Assembly (NCBI RefSeq): GCF_001905735.1
Contig: NZ_LISW01000002.1
Span: 186,001-250,000, forward strand
Length of the DNA: 64,000 nt
Source of the DNA: Streptomyces sp. CB01249
Lineage (GTDB): Bacteria; Actinomycetota; Actinomycetes; Streptomycetales; Streptomycetaceae
Direction: 5' to 3'
Part shown: piece after piece, positions 15,944 to 23,953 of the stretch
How the letters are laid out: each line of letters starts with the position of its first letter
Position numbering within the stretch: position 1 is the first letter of the stretch
Translations under genes and position numbers: made by a program
The notes under the pieces: generated by a model
The model's database searches: none
What the model was told of the DNA's origin: nothing
The model's input: the letters and a program-made list of their open reading frames with translations, nothing else

Positions 15944-17437
15944 TCAGTGCTTCGACCTGCGCCTGCGGCCCAGGAGGAAGATCCCCGCCGTCGCCAGCGC
16001 GAAGGCCCCGGCCGCCGCGTAGAGGGTGGTGGTCGTGCCGGTGTCGGCCAGGCCGCCGTGCGGTGGGCGGTGGTGGCCGCCGTGGCCCGGGTGCGCCGTG
16101 GGGTGACTGTGGGTCGGGTACGGGCCGGGGGCGGTGTCCGTGGGCGTCGGGGTGGGGGTGCAGTCCGTGGGGGACGGGGTGGGCGTCGGGGTGGGGTCCG
16201 TGGGGGACGGGGTGGGCGTCGGCGTCGGGGTGGGGTCCGTGGGGCTCGGCGTCGGCGTCGGGGTGGGTGTGGGCGTTGGGGTCGGCGTCGGGGTCGGCGT
16301 CGGCGTTGGGGTGGGCGTCGGCGTGGGCGTCGGCGTCGGGGTCGGCCCCGTGCCGTCGCAGTCGATGTCGGCGGCGAACGGGAACTGGTGGATCTCGCCC
16401 GCGTTCACCGGGGTGCCACCGTCGCCGAGCGGTCCGGCCGTCAACTCCCGTACGACGATCGTGCCCTCGATGTTGGACGCGTCCAGGTCCGTGAGGTGGG
16501 CGCGGGGCGCGTAGATCGTGCCCTCCAGCGAGTCGCCGTCGGCGATGGTGATGTCGGTGGCGTCGGGGAAGTTCCACAGCATGTAGGGGGCCTGGTCGCC
16601 GGAGACGCCGGCGAGCTCCGGGATGTGCCAGACGTACGTGCTGTTCGTGCCGGTCGTGTCGATGTCGACCACGAACGGGGTCGACGCGTTCGGCTGGTTG
16701 TCGAAGGTGATCTCGGACAGGTTGTTCAGCTGCTCGCCGGTCAGCCGCAGCACGTTCGTCTCGCCCTCGGTGAGGGTGATGTGGGCGCTCGTCCCGGCGG
16801 GGTAGCCCGTCTGGTCGGGCAGCGGGTCGCCTTCGGCGTCGCGCAGGACGACGTTGGTGGCGCAGGTGTCGATGGCGTCCGAGCGGTCGCGGAAGGTCGC
16901 GAAGAGGGCGTCGAGGTCCGGCAGCCCCGTGGTGTCGGTGACGGACTCGACCGGCTGGTGAACCGTTTCCTGTACGCGGGGCGTCGAGTCGTACCCGGCG
17001 CCCGCGGCGACGATGTGGGTGTTCACCTCGGCGCCGTTGGAGTCCTCGTCCAGGATCGACGAGCCGGTCGGGTCGCCGACCTTCACGTAGCCGCCGCTGA
17101 GGACTTGGAGCACGCCCTGCGGCGAGCCGGCCGCATGATCGATTCTGCCGCCGACGAGCAGGGCGGTCGGGCGGTCGTCGCCGGGGGCGGTGAACGTACC
17201 GGGGGTGTTCAGCGCGACGTTGTACCCCGGCCCGTAGGTGAGGTTGCCGCCGATGGCGACCGGCCCCTCGGTCTCCGTACTGCCCAGGACGGCGTCGTCC
17301 TGGACGAGCACCCCGAAGCCGTTGTCCCCGGCCAGCGGGTTGCCGGAGTAGTCGGCCGCGGCGGGGGTGGTGGGGACGGCGGTCGCGGCCAGGCACAGGA
17401 GGCAGGCCGTCGTGGCGAAGGCAGCGGTGCGTTTCAT
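15944..17437 (-). CDS. Cell-wall-anchored choice-of-anchor A family protein
   Basis: 497 aa. Sec signal peptide (MKRTAAFATTACLLCLAATA, cleavage near AAA-DY), then a choice-of-anchor A domain (NPLAGDNGFGVLVQDDAV, GPVAIGGNLTYG, IYAPRAHLTD), as found in large surface proteins. A Thr-Pro dipeptide tract (about residues 365-435) acts as a wall-spanning stalk. The C-terminus is a sortase signal: LADTG, hydrophobic helix, then GRRRRSKH. LAxTG is the class E sortase type used in Streptomyces. Likely role: exposed structural or adhesive protein. No sortase gene lies in the window. Confidence 0.85.
   Translation of the reverse strand: MKRTAAFATTACLLCLAATAVPTTPAAADYSGNPLAGDNGFGVLVQDDAVLGSTETEGPVAIGGNLTYGPGYNVALNTPGTFTAPGDDRPTALLVGGRIDHAAGSPQGVLQVLSGGYVKVGDPTGSSILDEDSNGAEVNTHIVAAGAGYDSTPRVQETVHQPVESVTDTTGLPDLDALFATFRDRSDAIDTCATNVVLRDAEGDPLPDQTGYPAGTSAHITLTEGETNVLRLTGEQLNNLSEITFDNQPNASTPFVVDIDTTGTNSTYVWHIPELAGVSGDQAPYMLWNFPDATDITIADGDSLEGTIYAPRAHLTDLDASNIEGTIVVRELTAGPLGDGGTPVNAGEIHQFPFAADIDCDGTGPTPTPTPTPTPTPTPTPTPTPTPTPTPTPTPTPSPTDPTPTPTPTPSPTDPTPTPTPSPTDCTPTPTPTDTAPGPYPTHSHPTAHPGHGGHHRPPHGGLADTGTTTTLYAAAGAFALATAGIFLLGRRRRSKH
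16137..16345. repeat. Thr-Pro-coding low-complexity repeat
   Basis: Degenerate 6-bp units (GGCGTC, GGGGTG, GGCGTT on the plus strand) encode alternating Thr-Pro with inserted SPTDPT blocks inside the choice-of-anchor A gene. Such tracts often change length by slippage between strains. Confidence 0.8.
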
Positions 17438-17543
17438 GCCCGGGAACGTAAGTCCGTGCTTCCGGCGGCCCCGGGCGGCGGGGCCGTGGGCAACCCGCAC
17501 GCACGCGCCCGCGTCGCTCCACTGGCGGTCACCCGGGCCCCAC

Positions 17544-17572
17544 TTGAGCGGTCGCTCAAACTCCTCTACTGT
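17544..17572 (+). promoter_or_regulatory. Promoter with operator 1 of the SRPBCC-DUF4166-TetR operon
   Basis: -35 TTGAGC (17544-17549) and -10 TACTGT (17567-17572) are 17 bp apart. The -35 is embedded in the dyad TTGAGCGGTCGCTCAA (17544-17559; perfect 7-bp arms, 2-bp centre). A repressor bound here would block RNA polymerase. The TetR gene in the same operon is the natural candidate. Confidence 0.6.
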
Positions 17573-17587
17573 CTGCCTCATCGCGAT

Positions 17588-17603
17588 TTGAGCGACTGCT
17601 CAA
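17588..17603. promoter_or_regulatory. Operator 2, second copy of the TTGAGC dyad
   Basis: TTGAGCGACTGCTCAA has perfect 6-bp arms and lies just after the predicted transcription start. Its centre is 44 bp from the first dyad, close to four helical turns. Two identical half-site sequences (TTGAGC) in both dyads point to one regulator binding both. Confidence 0.6.
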
Positions 17604-17621
17604 TCGACCCTAGGGGGGATC

Positions 17622-18332
17622 GTGGGCGACGGTCTGTACATCGAGGCGCGGATCGGGGTTGACCTGGACCTGGTCTGGGAACGCACGCAGGATCCGGCGC
17701 AGCACCAGCGCTGGGATCTGCGGTTCACGCGGATCGCGTACCTGCCGGGTGCGGAGGGGGAGCCGCAGCGCTTCACGTACGGGGTACGGGTGCTGCCCGG
17801 GTTCTTCGTCTCCGGCACCGGGATCTCGGCCGGGGAGCGCCACCGCCCGGACGGGACGCGGACGTCGGCCCTCCGGTTCGCCTGCGCGCATCCGCTGTCG
17901 TTCCTGACGGAGGGCCGGGGCTACTGGCGTTACGTGCCCTGCCCGGAGGGCGGCCTCCGCTTCCTCACGGGGTACGACTACGCGCCGCGCTGGGGCAGGC
18001 TCGCGGACCGCCTGCTCTTCCGGCCGCTGATGGGCTGGGCGACCGCCTGGTCGTTCGACCGGCTGCGGCTGTGGTGCGAGCGCGGGATCACCCCGGAGCG
18101 GGCGCTGTGGCGGGGCCTGGGGGAGGTGGCGGCCCGGCTGCTCGTCGTGGCCGCCGCTGCCTGGGCCGCGCCGCTCGCCGCCGTACCGGTGCTCCTCGCC
18201 GCCCTCCTGCTGCCGCCGCTGCCCGGCACCCCGGCCGCCCGCCGCTGTCTGCGCCGCCCGCCGGGGCGCGGGCCGTCCGCCGCGACCGCCGCCACCCCGC
18301 CCGCCCTCCTCGACCGCTTGGAGCACCCGTGA
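17622..18332 (+). CDS. SRPBCC-like protein, first gene of a TetR-controlled operon
   Basis: 236 aa. The start IEARIGVDLDLVWERTQDPAQHQRWDLRFTRI is the hallmark of START/SRPBCC (polyketide-cyclase-like) ligand-binding proteins. The C-terminal third contains a hydrophobic stretch (VAARLLVVAAAAWAAPLAAV) that may anchor it to the membrane. GTG start after a purine-rich AGGGGGGAT. The stop overlaps the next start (GTGA). It probably binds or modifies a lipid-like molecule; this is inferred from the fold only. Confidence 0.7.
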   Translation: MGDGLYIEARIGVDLDLVWERTQDPAQHQRWDLRFTRIAYLPGAEGEPQRFTYGVRVLPGFFVSGTGISAGERHRPDGTRTSALRFACAHPLSFLTEGRGYWRYVPCPEGGLRFLTGYDYAPRWGRLADRLLFRPLMGWATAWSFDRLRLWCERGITPERALWRGLGEVAARLLVVAAAAWAAPLAAVPVLLAALLLPPLPGTPAARRCLRRPPGRGPSAATAATPPALLDRLEHP

Positions 18333-19003
18333 ACTCGATCTTCCGGCAGGCCCTGGGGGCCGACTTCGACCGCCTCCACCCCCGCATCCGGCGCCGCTTC
18401 TCCGTCGGCCTGGACAGCGGCGAGTCCTGCACGGGGCGCGGGGTGATGGACCGCGTCTGGCACGGCGGTCCGTGGGTGCGGCCGTTCCTCGCGCTGGGCG
18501 GCACGCGCAACATCCTGGTCCCGCGCACCGGCCGCGACATCCCCTTCACCATCGAGAACGTGCCCTTCACGGACTCCTTCGGCCGCGAAACGGTCACCTT
18601 CGTGCGGACGTTCGCCTTCCCGGACGGGCCCCGGCGCTTCGACGCGACGATGGTCCACAGCCCGGAACGCGGGTGCGTGGTGGACTACCTGGGTACGCAC
18701 CAGCACCTCGCGACCGACCTGCACCTCACCGTGGACAGCGCGGGCGCCCTCGTCATCCGCTCCGGCGAACACCGCTTCCGCGAGGGCCCGGTGGACGTAC
18801 GGGTGCCGCATCTGATCGGGGGCGACGCGGTGGTCCGCGAGTCGTACGACGAGGCGGCGGGCCGCTTCCGCATCCAGGTCCGCGTCACCAACCGCCGCTT
18901 CGGCCCCCTCTTCGGCTACGAGGGCTCGTTCACGGCGGAGTACGCACCGGCGCGCGGGATACGGCAGGATCTGCGTCCGGTACGCGAGGAGGTACGGGCA
19001 TGA
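18329..19003 (+). CDS. DUF4166 domain-containing protein
   Basis: 224 aa from a GTG that overlaps the previous stop. Begins NSIFRQALGADFDRLHPRIRRRFS, which I recognise as the DUF4166 pattern seen in Streptomyces and Bacillus proteins, sometimes fused to epimerases. Central segments RNILVPRTGRDIPFTIENV and a C-terminal beta-rich half follow. Function unknown. Tight coupling with an SRPBCC protein, a TetR regulator and a membrane phosphoesterase-like protein suggests a shared envelope or lipid function. Confidence 0.75.
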   Translation: MNSIFRQALGADFDRLHPRIRRRFSVGLDSGESCTGRGVMDRVWHGGPWVRPFLALGGTRNILVPRTGRDIPFTIENVPFTDSFGRETVTFVRTFAFPDGPRRFDATMVHSPERGCVVDYLGTHQHLATDLHLTVDSAGALVIRSGEHRFREGPVDVRVPHLIGGDAVVRESYDEAAGRFRIQVRVTNRRFGPLFGYEGSFTAEYAPARGIRQDLRPVREEVRA

Positions 19004-19701
19004 GCGAGGCGTCTGCGGCGAGGAGCAGCGGTTCCGGGGCCAGGGGCACCACGAAGGACACCGCGAGGGACACCCGTACCAAGCTCCTCACCGGCGCGCT
19101 CGCCACACTCACCGAGCAGGGCATCGCGAAGACCTCCGCGCGGAGCATCGCCGCGACCGCCGGGGTCAACCAGGCCCTGGTCTTCTACCACTTCGGCACC
19201 GTCGACGACCTGCTCGCCGCCGCCTGCCGCTACGGCGCCGAACAGCGCCTCGCCACCTACCGGGAACGCCTGGACGCGGTCCGCTCCCTGGGCGAACTCC
19301 TGGCCGTGGCCCGCGAGCTGAACGCCTCCGAGCGGGCGGGCGGCCAGGTCGCCGTGCTGGGCCAGCTGCTCGCCGGAGGCCAGACGCAACCGCGCCTCGC
19401 GGCGGCCACGGCGGCCGGCCTCACCCTCTGGACCGACGAGATCGAGCGGGTCCTCGCCCGGGTCCTGGCGGGCACCCCGCTCGCCGAGTTCGTGGACGTG
19501 ACGGGCCTGGCGAAGGCGGCCTCGGCGGCGTTCGTCGGCCTGGAACTGTACGAGGGCGTCGACCCGTCCGGCGCCGAACAGGCCCTGGCATCCCTGGACC
19601 AACTCGCTGCCCTGGCCGCCGCGCTGGAGGGCCTGGGCCCGGTCGCCCAGCGAGCGGTACGGTCCCGGCTGCGCAGGTCGGGGCAGCGGGGGAGGGCGTG
19701 A
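19000..19701 (+). CDS. TetR/AcrR family transcriptional regulator
   Basis: 233 aa. N-terminal TetR helix-turn-helix: TKLLTGALATLTEQGIAKTSARSIAATAGVNQALVFYHFGTVDDLLAAA (residues ~27-80). The C-terminal ligand domain is Ala/Leu-rich. Start ATG overlaps the DUF4166 stop by 4 nt, and the stop overlaps the next GTG. It is the third gene of an operon preceded by two TTGAGC dyads, so autorepression of the operon is likely. Confidence 0.9.
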   Translation: MSEASAARSSGSGARGTTKDTARDTRTKLLTGALATLTEQGIAKTSARSIAATAGVNQALVFYHFGTVDDLLAAACRYGAEQRLATYRERLDAVRSLGELLAVARELNASERAGGQVAVLGQLLAGGQTQPRLAAATAAGLTLWTDEIERVLARVLAGTPLAEFVDVTGLAKAASAAFVGLELYEGVDPSGAEQALASLDQLAALAAALEGLGPVAQRAVRSRLRRSGQRGRA

Positions 19702-20678
19702 GGGTACGGAGGCGGGCCGCCGGTGCCGACGCGCAGACCCCGACCCGCCCCGGCCGGTGGCGGCACGGCAGGGTCCTCGCGGCCGTCTCCGCCCTGACCG
19801 CGCTCCTCCTCGTCGCCCCCGGCCTCGTCCCCAACACCCCCGGCCGCCTCGGCAGCCTCCTGGAGGCGTTCCTGCCGTGGCTCGGGCTCGCCGTCGTGCC
19901 CCTGCTGACCCTCGCCGTGCTGCGCCGGTCGGCGCTCGCGCTGGTGGCCGTGGTCTTGCCGGTGGTGGCGTGGGCGTACGCGTTCGGCGGGCTGCTGCTT
20001 CCGGCGGGGGACCCGGGCCCGCGTGACCTGGTCGTGGTGCAGCACAACGTCAGCGACGTGAACGCGGACCCGGCGGGCACGGCCCGCACGCTGGCGGCCC
20101 AGGGCGCCGACCTGATCGCGCTGGAGGAACTGGTCCCGGAGGCGTTGCCCGCGTACGAGAGCGAGCTCGCGGCCCGCTACCCGTTCCACGAGGTCCGGGG
20201 CACGGTCGGGATCTGGTCACGGCACCCCCTCACCGGCACCCGGGCGGTGGACATCAAGCCGGAGTCCGTTCCGGAGCCGTGGAGCCGGGGCCTGCGCACG
20301 GTCGCCCGCACCCCGCTCGGCGAGGTCGCGGTGTACGTGGCGCACCTGCCGTCCTTCCGGCTCGGTGCGGGTGGCCTCGGCACCGCCCGCCGCGACGAGA
20401 GCGCCCGGCTGCTGGGCCGGGCGCTGGACGCGGAGACCACGGGCCCGGTCATCGTGCTCGGCGACCTCAACGCCACGGTGGACGACCGGGGGATCGACCC
20501 CCTGACGTCCCGGCTGAACGTCTCGGAGCGCGGGTTCGCGTTCAGCTTCCCGGCGTCCTTCCCGCTGGCGAGGATCGACCAGGTGATGGCGCGGGAGGCG
20601 ACGGTGGGCCGGGTCCGCACGCTCCCGGAGACCGGCAGCGACCACCTGCCGGTGACGGCGCGGGTGACGCTGGACTGA
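19698..20678 (+). CDS. Membrane-anchored endonuclease/exonuclease/phosphatase family protein
   Basis: 326 aa. About three N-terminal membrane helices (residues 25-100) followed by an extracytoplasmic EEP domain: VVVQHNVSDVN (Asn), IALEEL (Glu), GDLNAT (Asp-Leu-Asn) and C-terminal GSDHLPV (Asp-His). The catalytic set for metal-dependent phosphodiester cleavage is intact. Substrate could be a phospholipid or nucleic acid; the lipid-like neighbours (SRPBCC, DUF4166) favour the former, as inference. GTG start overlaps the tetR stop. Confidence 0.85.
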   Translation: MRVRRRAAGADAQTPTRPGRWRHGRVLAAVSALTALLLVAPGLVPNTPGRLGSLLEAFLPWLGLAVVPLLTLAVLRRSALALVAVVLPVVAWAYAFGGLLLPAGDPGPRDLVVVQHNVSDVNADPAGTARTLAAQGADLIALEELVPEALPAYESELAARYPFHEVRGTVGIWSRHPLTGTRAVDIKPESVPEPWSRGLRTVARTPLGEVAVYVAHLPSFRLGAGGLGTARRDESARLLGRALDAETTGPVIVLGDLNATVDDRGIDPLTSRLNVSERGFAFSFPASFPLARIDQVMAREATVGRVRTLPETGSDHLPVTARVTLD

Positions 20679-20764
20679 GGGCGCCCCGGAAATCGGGATG
20701 CCCTTCCCGTACGCCGTCCCTAGGATGCGCGGGCGCACGCCAACGGATCGGAGACGTACGGCAC

Positions 20765-21457
20765 ATGACCCCTCACCTTTCAGCGATCGGCTTCCACGCC
20801 ACCGACCCGCCGAACCTGGCCCGCTTCTGGGCCGGGCTCCTGAACTGGGAGCTGTCCGGCGACGGCACGGTCGCCCTTCCCCCCGACGGCAAGGGTTACG
20901 CGCTCCGCTTCACCGGGAGCCAGGCGCCCAAGACCCGGCAGAACCAGGCCCACTTCGACCTGACGAGCGCGACCCCGGAGGCCCAGCGGGAGACGGTGGC
21001 CCGGGCGCTGGAACTCGGCGCCCGGCACATCGACATCGGCCAGACCCCGGAGGAGGGCCACATCGTCCTCGCCGACCCGGACGGCAACGAGTTCTGCGTG
21101 ATCGAGGCCGGCAACAAGTTCCTCGCGGACACCGGGGTGATCGGCGCGGTCGCCTGCGACGGCACCCAGGCGGTGGGCTACTTCTGGAGCGCGGCCCTGG
21201 GCTGGCCGCTGGTCTGGGACCAGGACGAGGAGACGGCGGTCCAGTCCCCGCAGGGCGGCACGAAGCTCACCTGGGGCGGCCCGCCGGTCAACGCGAAGCC
21301 GGACGTGAACCGCCTGTACTTCGAGCTGACGCTCCCGCCGGGCGCGGACGGGGAATCGGAGGCCGCCCGCCTCATCGAGCTGGGCGCGCGGCGCGGACCG
21401 GACGGGGTGTTCCTGGACCCGGACGGCAATGAGTTCACCCTACGGAAGGCTTCGTAA
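20765..21457 (+). CDS. VOC (glyoxalase/bleomycin-resistance fold) protein, two-domain
   Basis: 230 aa with two consecutive VOC modules. The first starts LSAIGFHATDPPNLARFWAGLLNWEL and ends LADPDGNEFCVIEAG; the second starts GAVACDGTQAVGYFWSAALGWPL and ends LDPDGNEFTLRKAS. Each keeps the terminal PDGNEF metal-site Glu. Probably a small-molecule lyase, isomerase or binding protein of unknown substrate. Its stop overlaps the start of the next VOC gene. Confidence 0.85.
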   Translation: MTPHLSAIGFHATDPPNLARFWAGLLNWELSGDGTVALPPDGKGYALRFTGSQAPKTRQNQAHFDLTSATPEAQRETVARALELGARHIDIGQTPEEGHIVLADPDGNEFCVIEAGNKFLADTGVIGAVACDGTQAVGYFWSAALGWPLVWDQDEETAVQSPQGGTKLTWGGPPVNAKPDVNRLYFELTLPPGADGESEAARLIELGARRGPDGVFLDPDGNEFTLRKAS

Positions 21458-21849
21458 TGACCAGCAGGTTCACCGAGTTGAGCGTCGACTGCCACGATCC
21501 GGAGCGCCTGGCCGCGTTCTGGTGCGAGGTCCTGGGCTTCACGGTCCTCGACCGCGGGAAGGACATGGTCGAGATCAGCTCCTGGGACCCGACGGCGGAG
21601 GACATCCGGGCCCGCCAGATGCCGCCGACGATCTACTTCCAGCGGGTCCCGGACACCAAGGCGGTCAAGAACCGCCTCCACCTGGACGTCAGCCCGGTCG
21701 ACTGCTCCACGGAGGCCGAGGTCACCCGCCTCCTCGCCCTGGGCGCCACCCGCGTGGACATCGGCCAGGGCGAGGGCCGTAGCTGGGTGGTCCTGGCGGA
21801 CCCGGAGGGCAACGAGTTCTGCGTGGTACGCACGCTGGCGGCCCCGTAA
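21457..21849 (+). CDS. VOC family protein, single domain
   Basis: 130 aa. One VOC module: FTELSVDCHDPERLAAFWCEVLGF at the start and LADPEGNEFCVVRTL at the end. ATG overlaps the preceding stop (TAATGA), so the two VOC proteins are translationally coupled and may act together. Substrate unknown. Confidence 0.85.
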   Translation: MTSRFTELSVDCHDPERLAAFWCEVLGFTVLDRGKDMVEISSWDPTAEDIRARQMPPTIYFQRVPDTKAVKNRLHLDVSPVDCSTEAEVTRLLALGATRVDIGQGEGRSWVVLADPEGNEFCVVRTLAAP

Positions 21850-21972
21850 CGCACGTGTAACGGGCCTTCCCTAGCTTCCGATCGCGCGCCGGTTCGCGGC
21901 AACCCCCAAGCGGACCGGCGGAGTTCGGAGAGCGCGGTCACCCCCCGCGCCCAACTGCAAAGGAACACCCTC

Positions 21973-22323
21973 ATGTTGCGACACAACGTCATGCGCGGAG
22001 TCCTGGTCGCCGCCACCCTGGCGGGCCTCACCGCCTTCGGCTCGGGCGCGGCGACCGCGGCGACGGCCGACGCCACCCCGTGCCACGTCGACGGGTACGT
22101 CTGCATGACCACGAACGACATCTACGAGCCGACGGTCTACGTCGCCGACGGGAGCGACTACACGTTCCTGCGGCCCACCGAGGTCACCACCATCTCCAAC
22201 GACACGTCGAAGCTGTACTGCGTCGCCGCCGAGTACAACTTCACCCTGTCCCCGGGCCAGACCATCACGGTGACCCACACGATCACCTCGATGGGCCCCA
22301 CCAGCGCGGGCTGCCTCTCCTGA
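21973..22323 (+). CDS. Small secreted protein of unknown function
   Basis: 116 aa with a Sec signal peptide ending near GAATAATA-D (residue ~32), then a compact beta-rich domain containing four cysteines (CHVDGYVC, LYC, GC at the end) that could form two disulfides. An AAAGGA ribosome binding site lies before the ATG at 21973. No known domain recognised. Confidence 0.7.
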   Translation: MLRHNVMRGVLVAATLAGLTAFGSGAATAATADATPCHVDGYVCMTTNDIYEPTVYVADGSDYTFLRPTEVTTISNDTSKLYCVAAEYNFTLSPGQTITVTHTITSMGPTSAGCLS

Positions 22324-22335
22324 CCCACACCCCCG

Positions 22336-22368
22336 GCACCCCCTCCGCACTCCGGCGCGAGGGGGCGC
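22336..22368. terminator. Bidirectional hairpin between convergent genes
   Basis: GCACCCCCTC and GAGGGGGCGC form 10-bp arms with one mismatch and a 13-nt loop, between the secreted-protein gene and the convergent regulator gene. Confidence 0.5.
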
Positions 22369-22375
22369 CTTGGGT

Positions 22376-23023
22376 TCAGCCGCCCCCCGGCAGCCCCAGC
22401 TTCCCCGCCCGCAGGCCCGCCTGGAAGCGGGACGCCGCCTGCAGCGTCACCATCAGGTCGGCCACGCGGCGGCGGTACGTGCGGAGGGAGAGGCCGAGGT
22501 GGCGGGCGGCCGAGTCGTCGGTGCGGCCCGTGCTCAGGGCTTCCAGGATGCGGCGGGAGTCCGGGGTCAGCTGCGGGGTGTCCGTGGCGAGGTACGTGTC
22601 GTAGTCCGCCGACCGGTCCCACATCGCGTCGAACAGCGAATGCACGCCGTCGATCATGGTCTTCGCGGTCGTGACCGAGTACTCGCGGCCGGTGGTCGAC
22701 TCGCGGCCGGCCAGGATCATGACCCGGCGGTCGATGATGATCGTCTCGTGCGGGAGCTCCGCGTCGGTGATGCGGACCTGGGCGCCGGCGTCCAGCACCA
22801 GGCGCAGGTGCTCGCGGGTCGCCTCGTCCGCCAGGGCCGCCGGGGTGAGCAGCTTCCGGGTCGTGAAGCCGGGGCCCGGGGTCGTCCAGGTCTCCGGCCG
22901 GGGCCAGGTCGTCAGCGTACGGGCGGCGCACAGGAACTCGGTGCGGGAGGATTCGAGGAGGTGTCCGGCGCGTGTCAGCAGCTCCGCGTCGCCGTGGACC
23001 GAGAAGATCTGTTCGTTCCGCAT
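22376..23023 (-). CDS. Regulator with phospholipase-D-like sensor region and LuxR-type helix-turn-helix
   Basis: 215 aa. The N-terminal ~140 residues (LLTRAGHLLESSRTEFLCAARTL, VLDAGAQVRITDAELPHETIIIDRRVMILAG) resemble the TrmB/PLD-like sensor region of many Streptomyces HTH regulators. The C-terminus has a LuxR/GerE-like helix-turn-helix: DSAARHLGLSLRTYRRRVADLM. Divergent from an aldo/keto reductase gene with TGGCAG repeats between them, so it probably controls that gene. Confidence 0.8.
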   Translation of the reverse strand: MRNEQIFSVHGDAELLTRAGHLLESSRTEFLCAARTLTTWPRPETWTTPGPGFTTRKLLTPAALADEATREHLRLVLDAGAQVRITDAELPHETIIIDRRVMILAGRESTTGREYSVTTAKTMIDGVHSLFDAMWDRSADYDTYLATDTPQLTPDSRRILEALSTGRTDDSAARHLGLSLRTYRRRVADLMVTLQAASRFQAGLRAGKLGLPGGG

Positions 23024-23033
23024 ACCGCCAGTC

Positions 23034-23061
23034 TGGCAGTACGGCTGGCAGCAACCTGCCA
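23034..23061. promoter_or_regulatory. TGGCAG repeats in the divergent regulator/reductase region
   Basis: TGGCAG occurs at 23034 and 23046, and the second copy forms a perfect dyad TGGCAG-CAAC-CTGCCA (23046-23061). Located 10-40 bp from the two divergent starts. Likely operator of the adjacent LuxR-type regulator. Confidence 0.4.
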
Positions 23062-23101
23062 CGCGCTGGGCCGTGCCCGGCCCTCCGGAGAGCATGAATC
23101 C

Positions 23102-23944
23102 ATGACGACCACCACTTTCGCCCTCGGCGGCGACCTCACCGTCAACCGTCTCGGCTTCGGCGCGATGCGCCTGCCCATGAGCACGTTCGACGGCCCCACC
23201 CGCACCCCGGAGAACGGCATCGCGGTGCTCCGCCGGGCCATCGAGCTGGGCGTGAACCACATCGACACCGCCGCGTTCTACGCCCGGGGCGACGTCCGCG
23301 CCAACGACCTCATCCGGGAGGCGCTCGCCCCCTACCCCGACGACCTGGTCATCGCCACGAAGGTCGGCCCCCTGCCCGGCCCCGACGGCCACCCGAGCGT
23401 CCAGGCGACCGCCGACCAGCTGCGCGCCCTGGTCGAGGCGGACCTGACCGCCCTCGGCGTCGACCGGCTCGACGTCGTCAACCTCCGGGTGGGCGGCATG
23501 AGCGGCCCCGGCGGCGAGTCCGTCGCCGAACGCTTCACCGCCCTGGCCGCCCTCCGCGAGGAGGGCCTGATCCGCCACCTGGGCGTCAGCAACATCGACG
23601 CCGCCCAGCTCGCGGAGGCCCGCGCCATCGCCCCCGTGGTCTGCGTCCAGAACCCGTACGCGGACGACCTGGCCCTCCTCGCGGAGTGCGAGGCCGCCGG
23701 CATCGCGTACGTCCCGTTCTTCCTCCTCGGCGGCGGCCTCACCCCCCTGGACACGACCCGCCTCGACAAGGTCGCCACCCGCCTGGGCGCAACGCCCACC
23801 CAGGTCCAGCTGGCCCTGCTCCTGGCCTCGTCCCCGTCCCTGCTCGCCATCCCCGGCACGGGCAACCTCGCCCACCTGGAGGAGAACATGGCCGCCCGCG
23901 ACCTGGTCCTCACGGAGGAGGACGTGGCGGAACTGCGGGGCTGA
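23102..23944 (+). CDS. Aldo/keto reductase
   Basis: 280 aa. Shorter AKR with VNRLGFGAMRLPMS at the start, catalytic region HIDTAAFYARGDVRANDLIREAL (Asp and Tyr present), KVGPLPG for the active-site Lys and a terminal segment SLLAIPGTGNLAHLEEN for cofactor phosphate binding. NAD(P)H-dependent carbonyl reduction, substrate unknown. ATG preceded by GGAGAG. Likely controlled by the divergent LuxR-type regulator. Confidence 0.9.
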   Translation: MTTTTFALGGDLTVNRLGFGAMRLPMSTFDGPTRTPENGIAVLRRAIELGVNHIDTAAFYARGDVRANDLIREALAPYPDDLVIATKVGPLPGPDGHPSVQATADQLRALVEADLTALGVDRLDVVNLRVGGMSGPGGESVAERFTALAALREEGLIRHLGVSNIDAAQLAEARAIAPVVCVQNPYADDLALLAECEAAGIAYVPFFLLGGGLTPLDTTRLDKVATRLGATPTQVQLALLLASSPSLLAIPGTGNLAHLEENMAARDLVLTEEDVAELRG

Positions 23945-23953
23945 GGCCCGGGG

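Noticed and set aside
16063..16514. Gly-Val-rich plus-strand frames over the Thr-Pro repeat
   Set aside because: They are the antisense reading of a low-complexity repeat in the anchored surface protein.
15831..17522. A 563-codon minus-strand frame in the surface-protein region
   Set aside because: Alternative frame of the choice-of-anchor A gene; it lacks a signal peptide and is Arg/Pro/His-rich noise.
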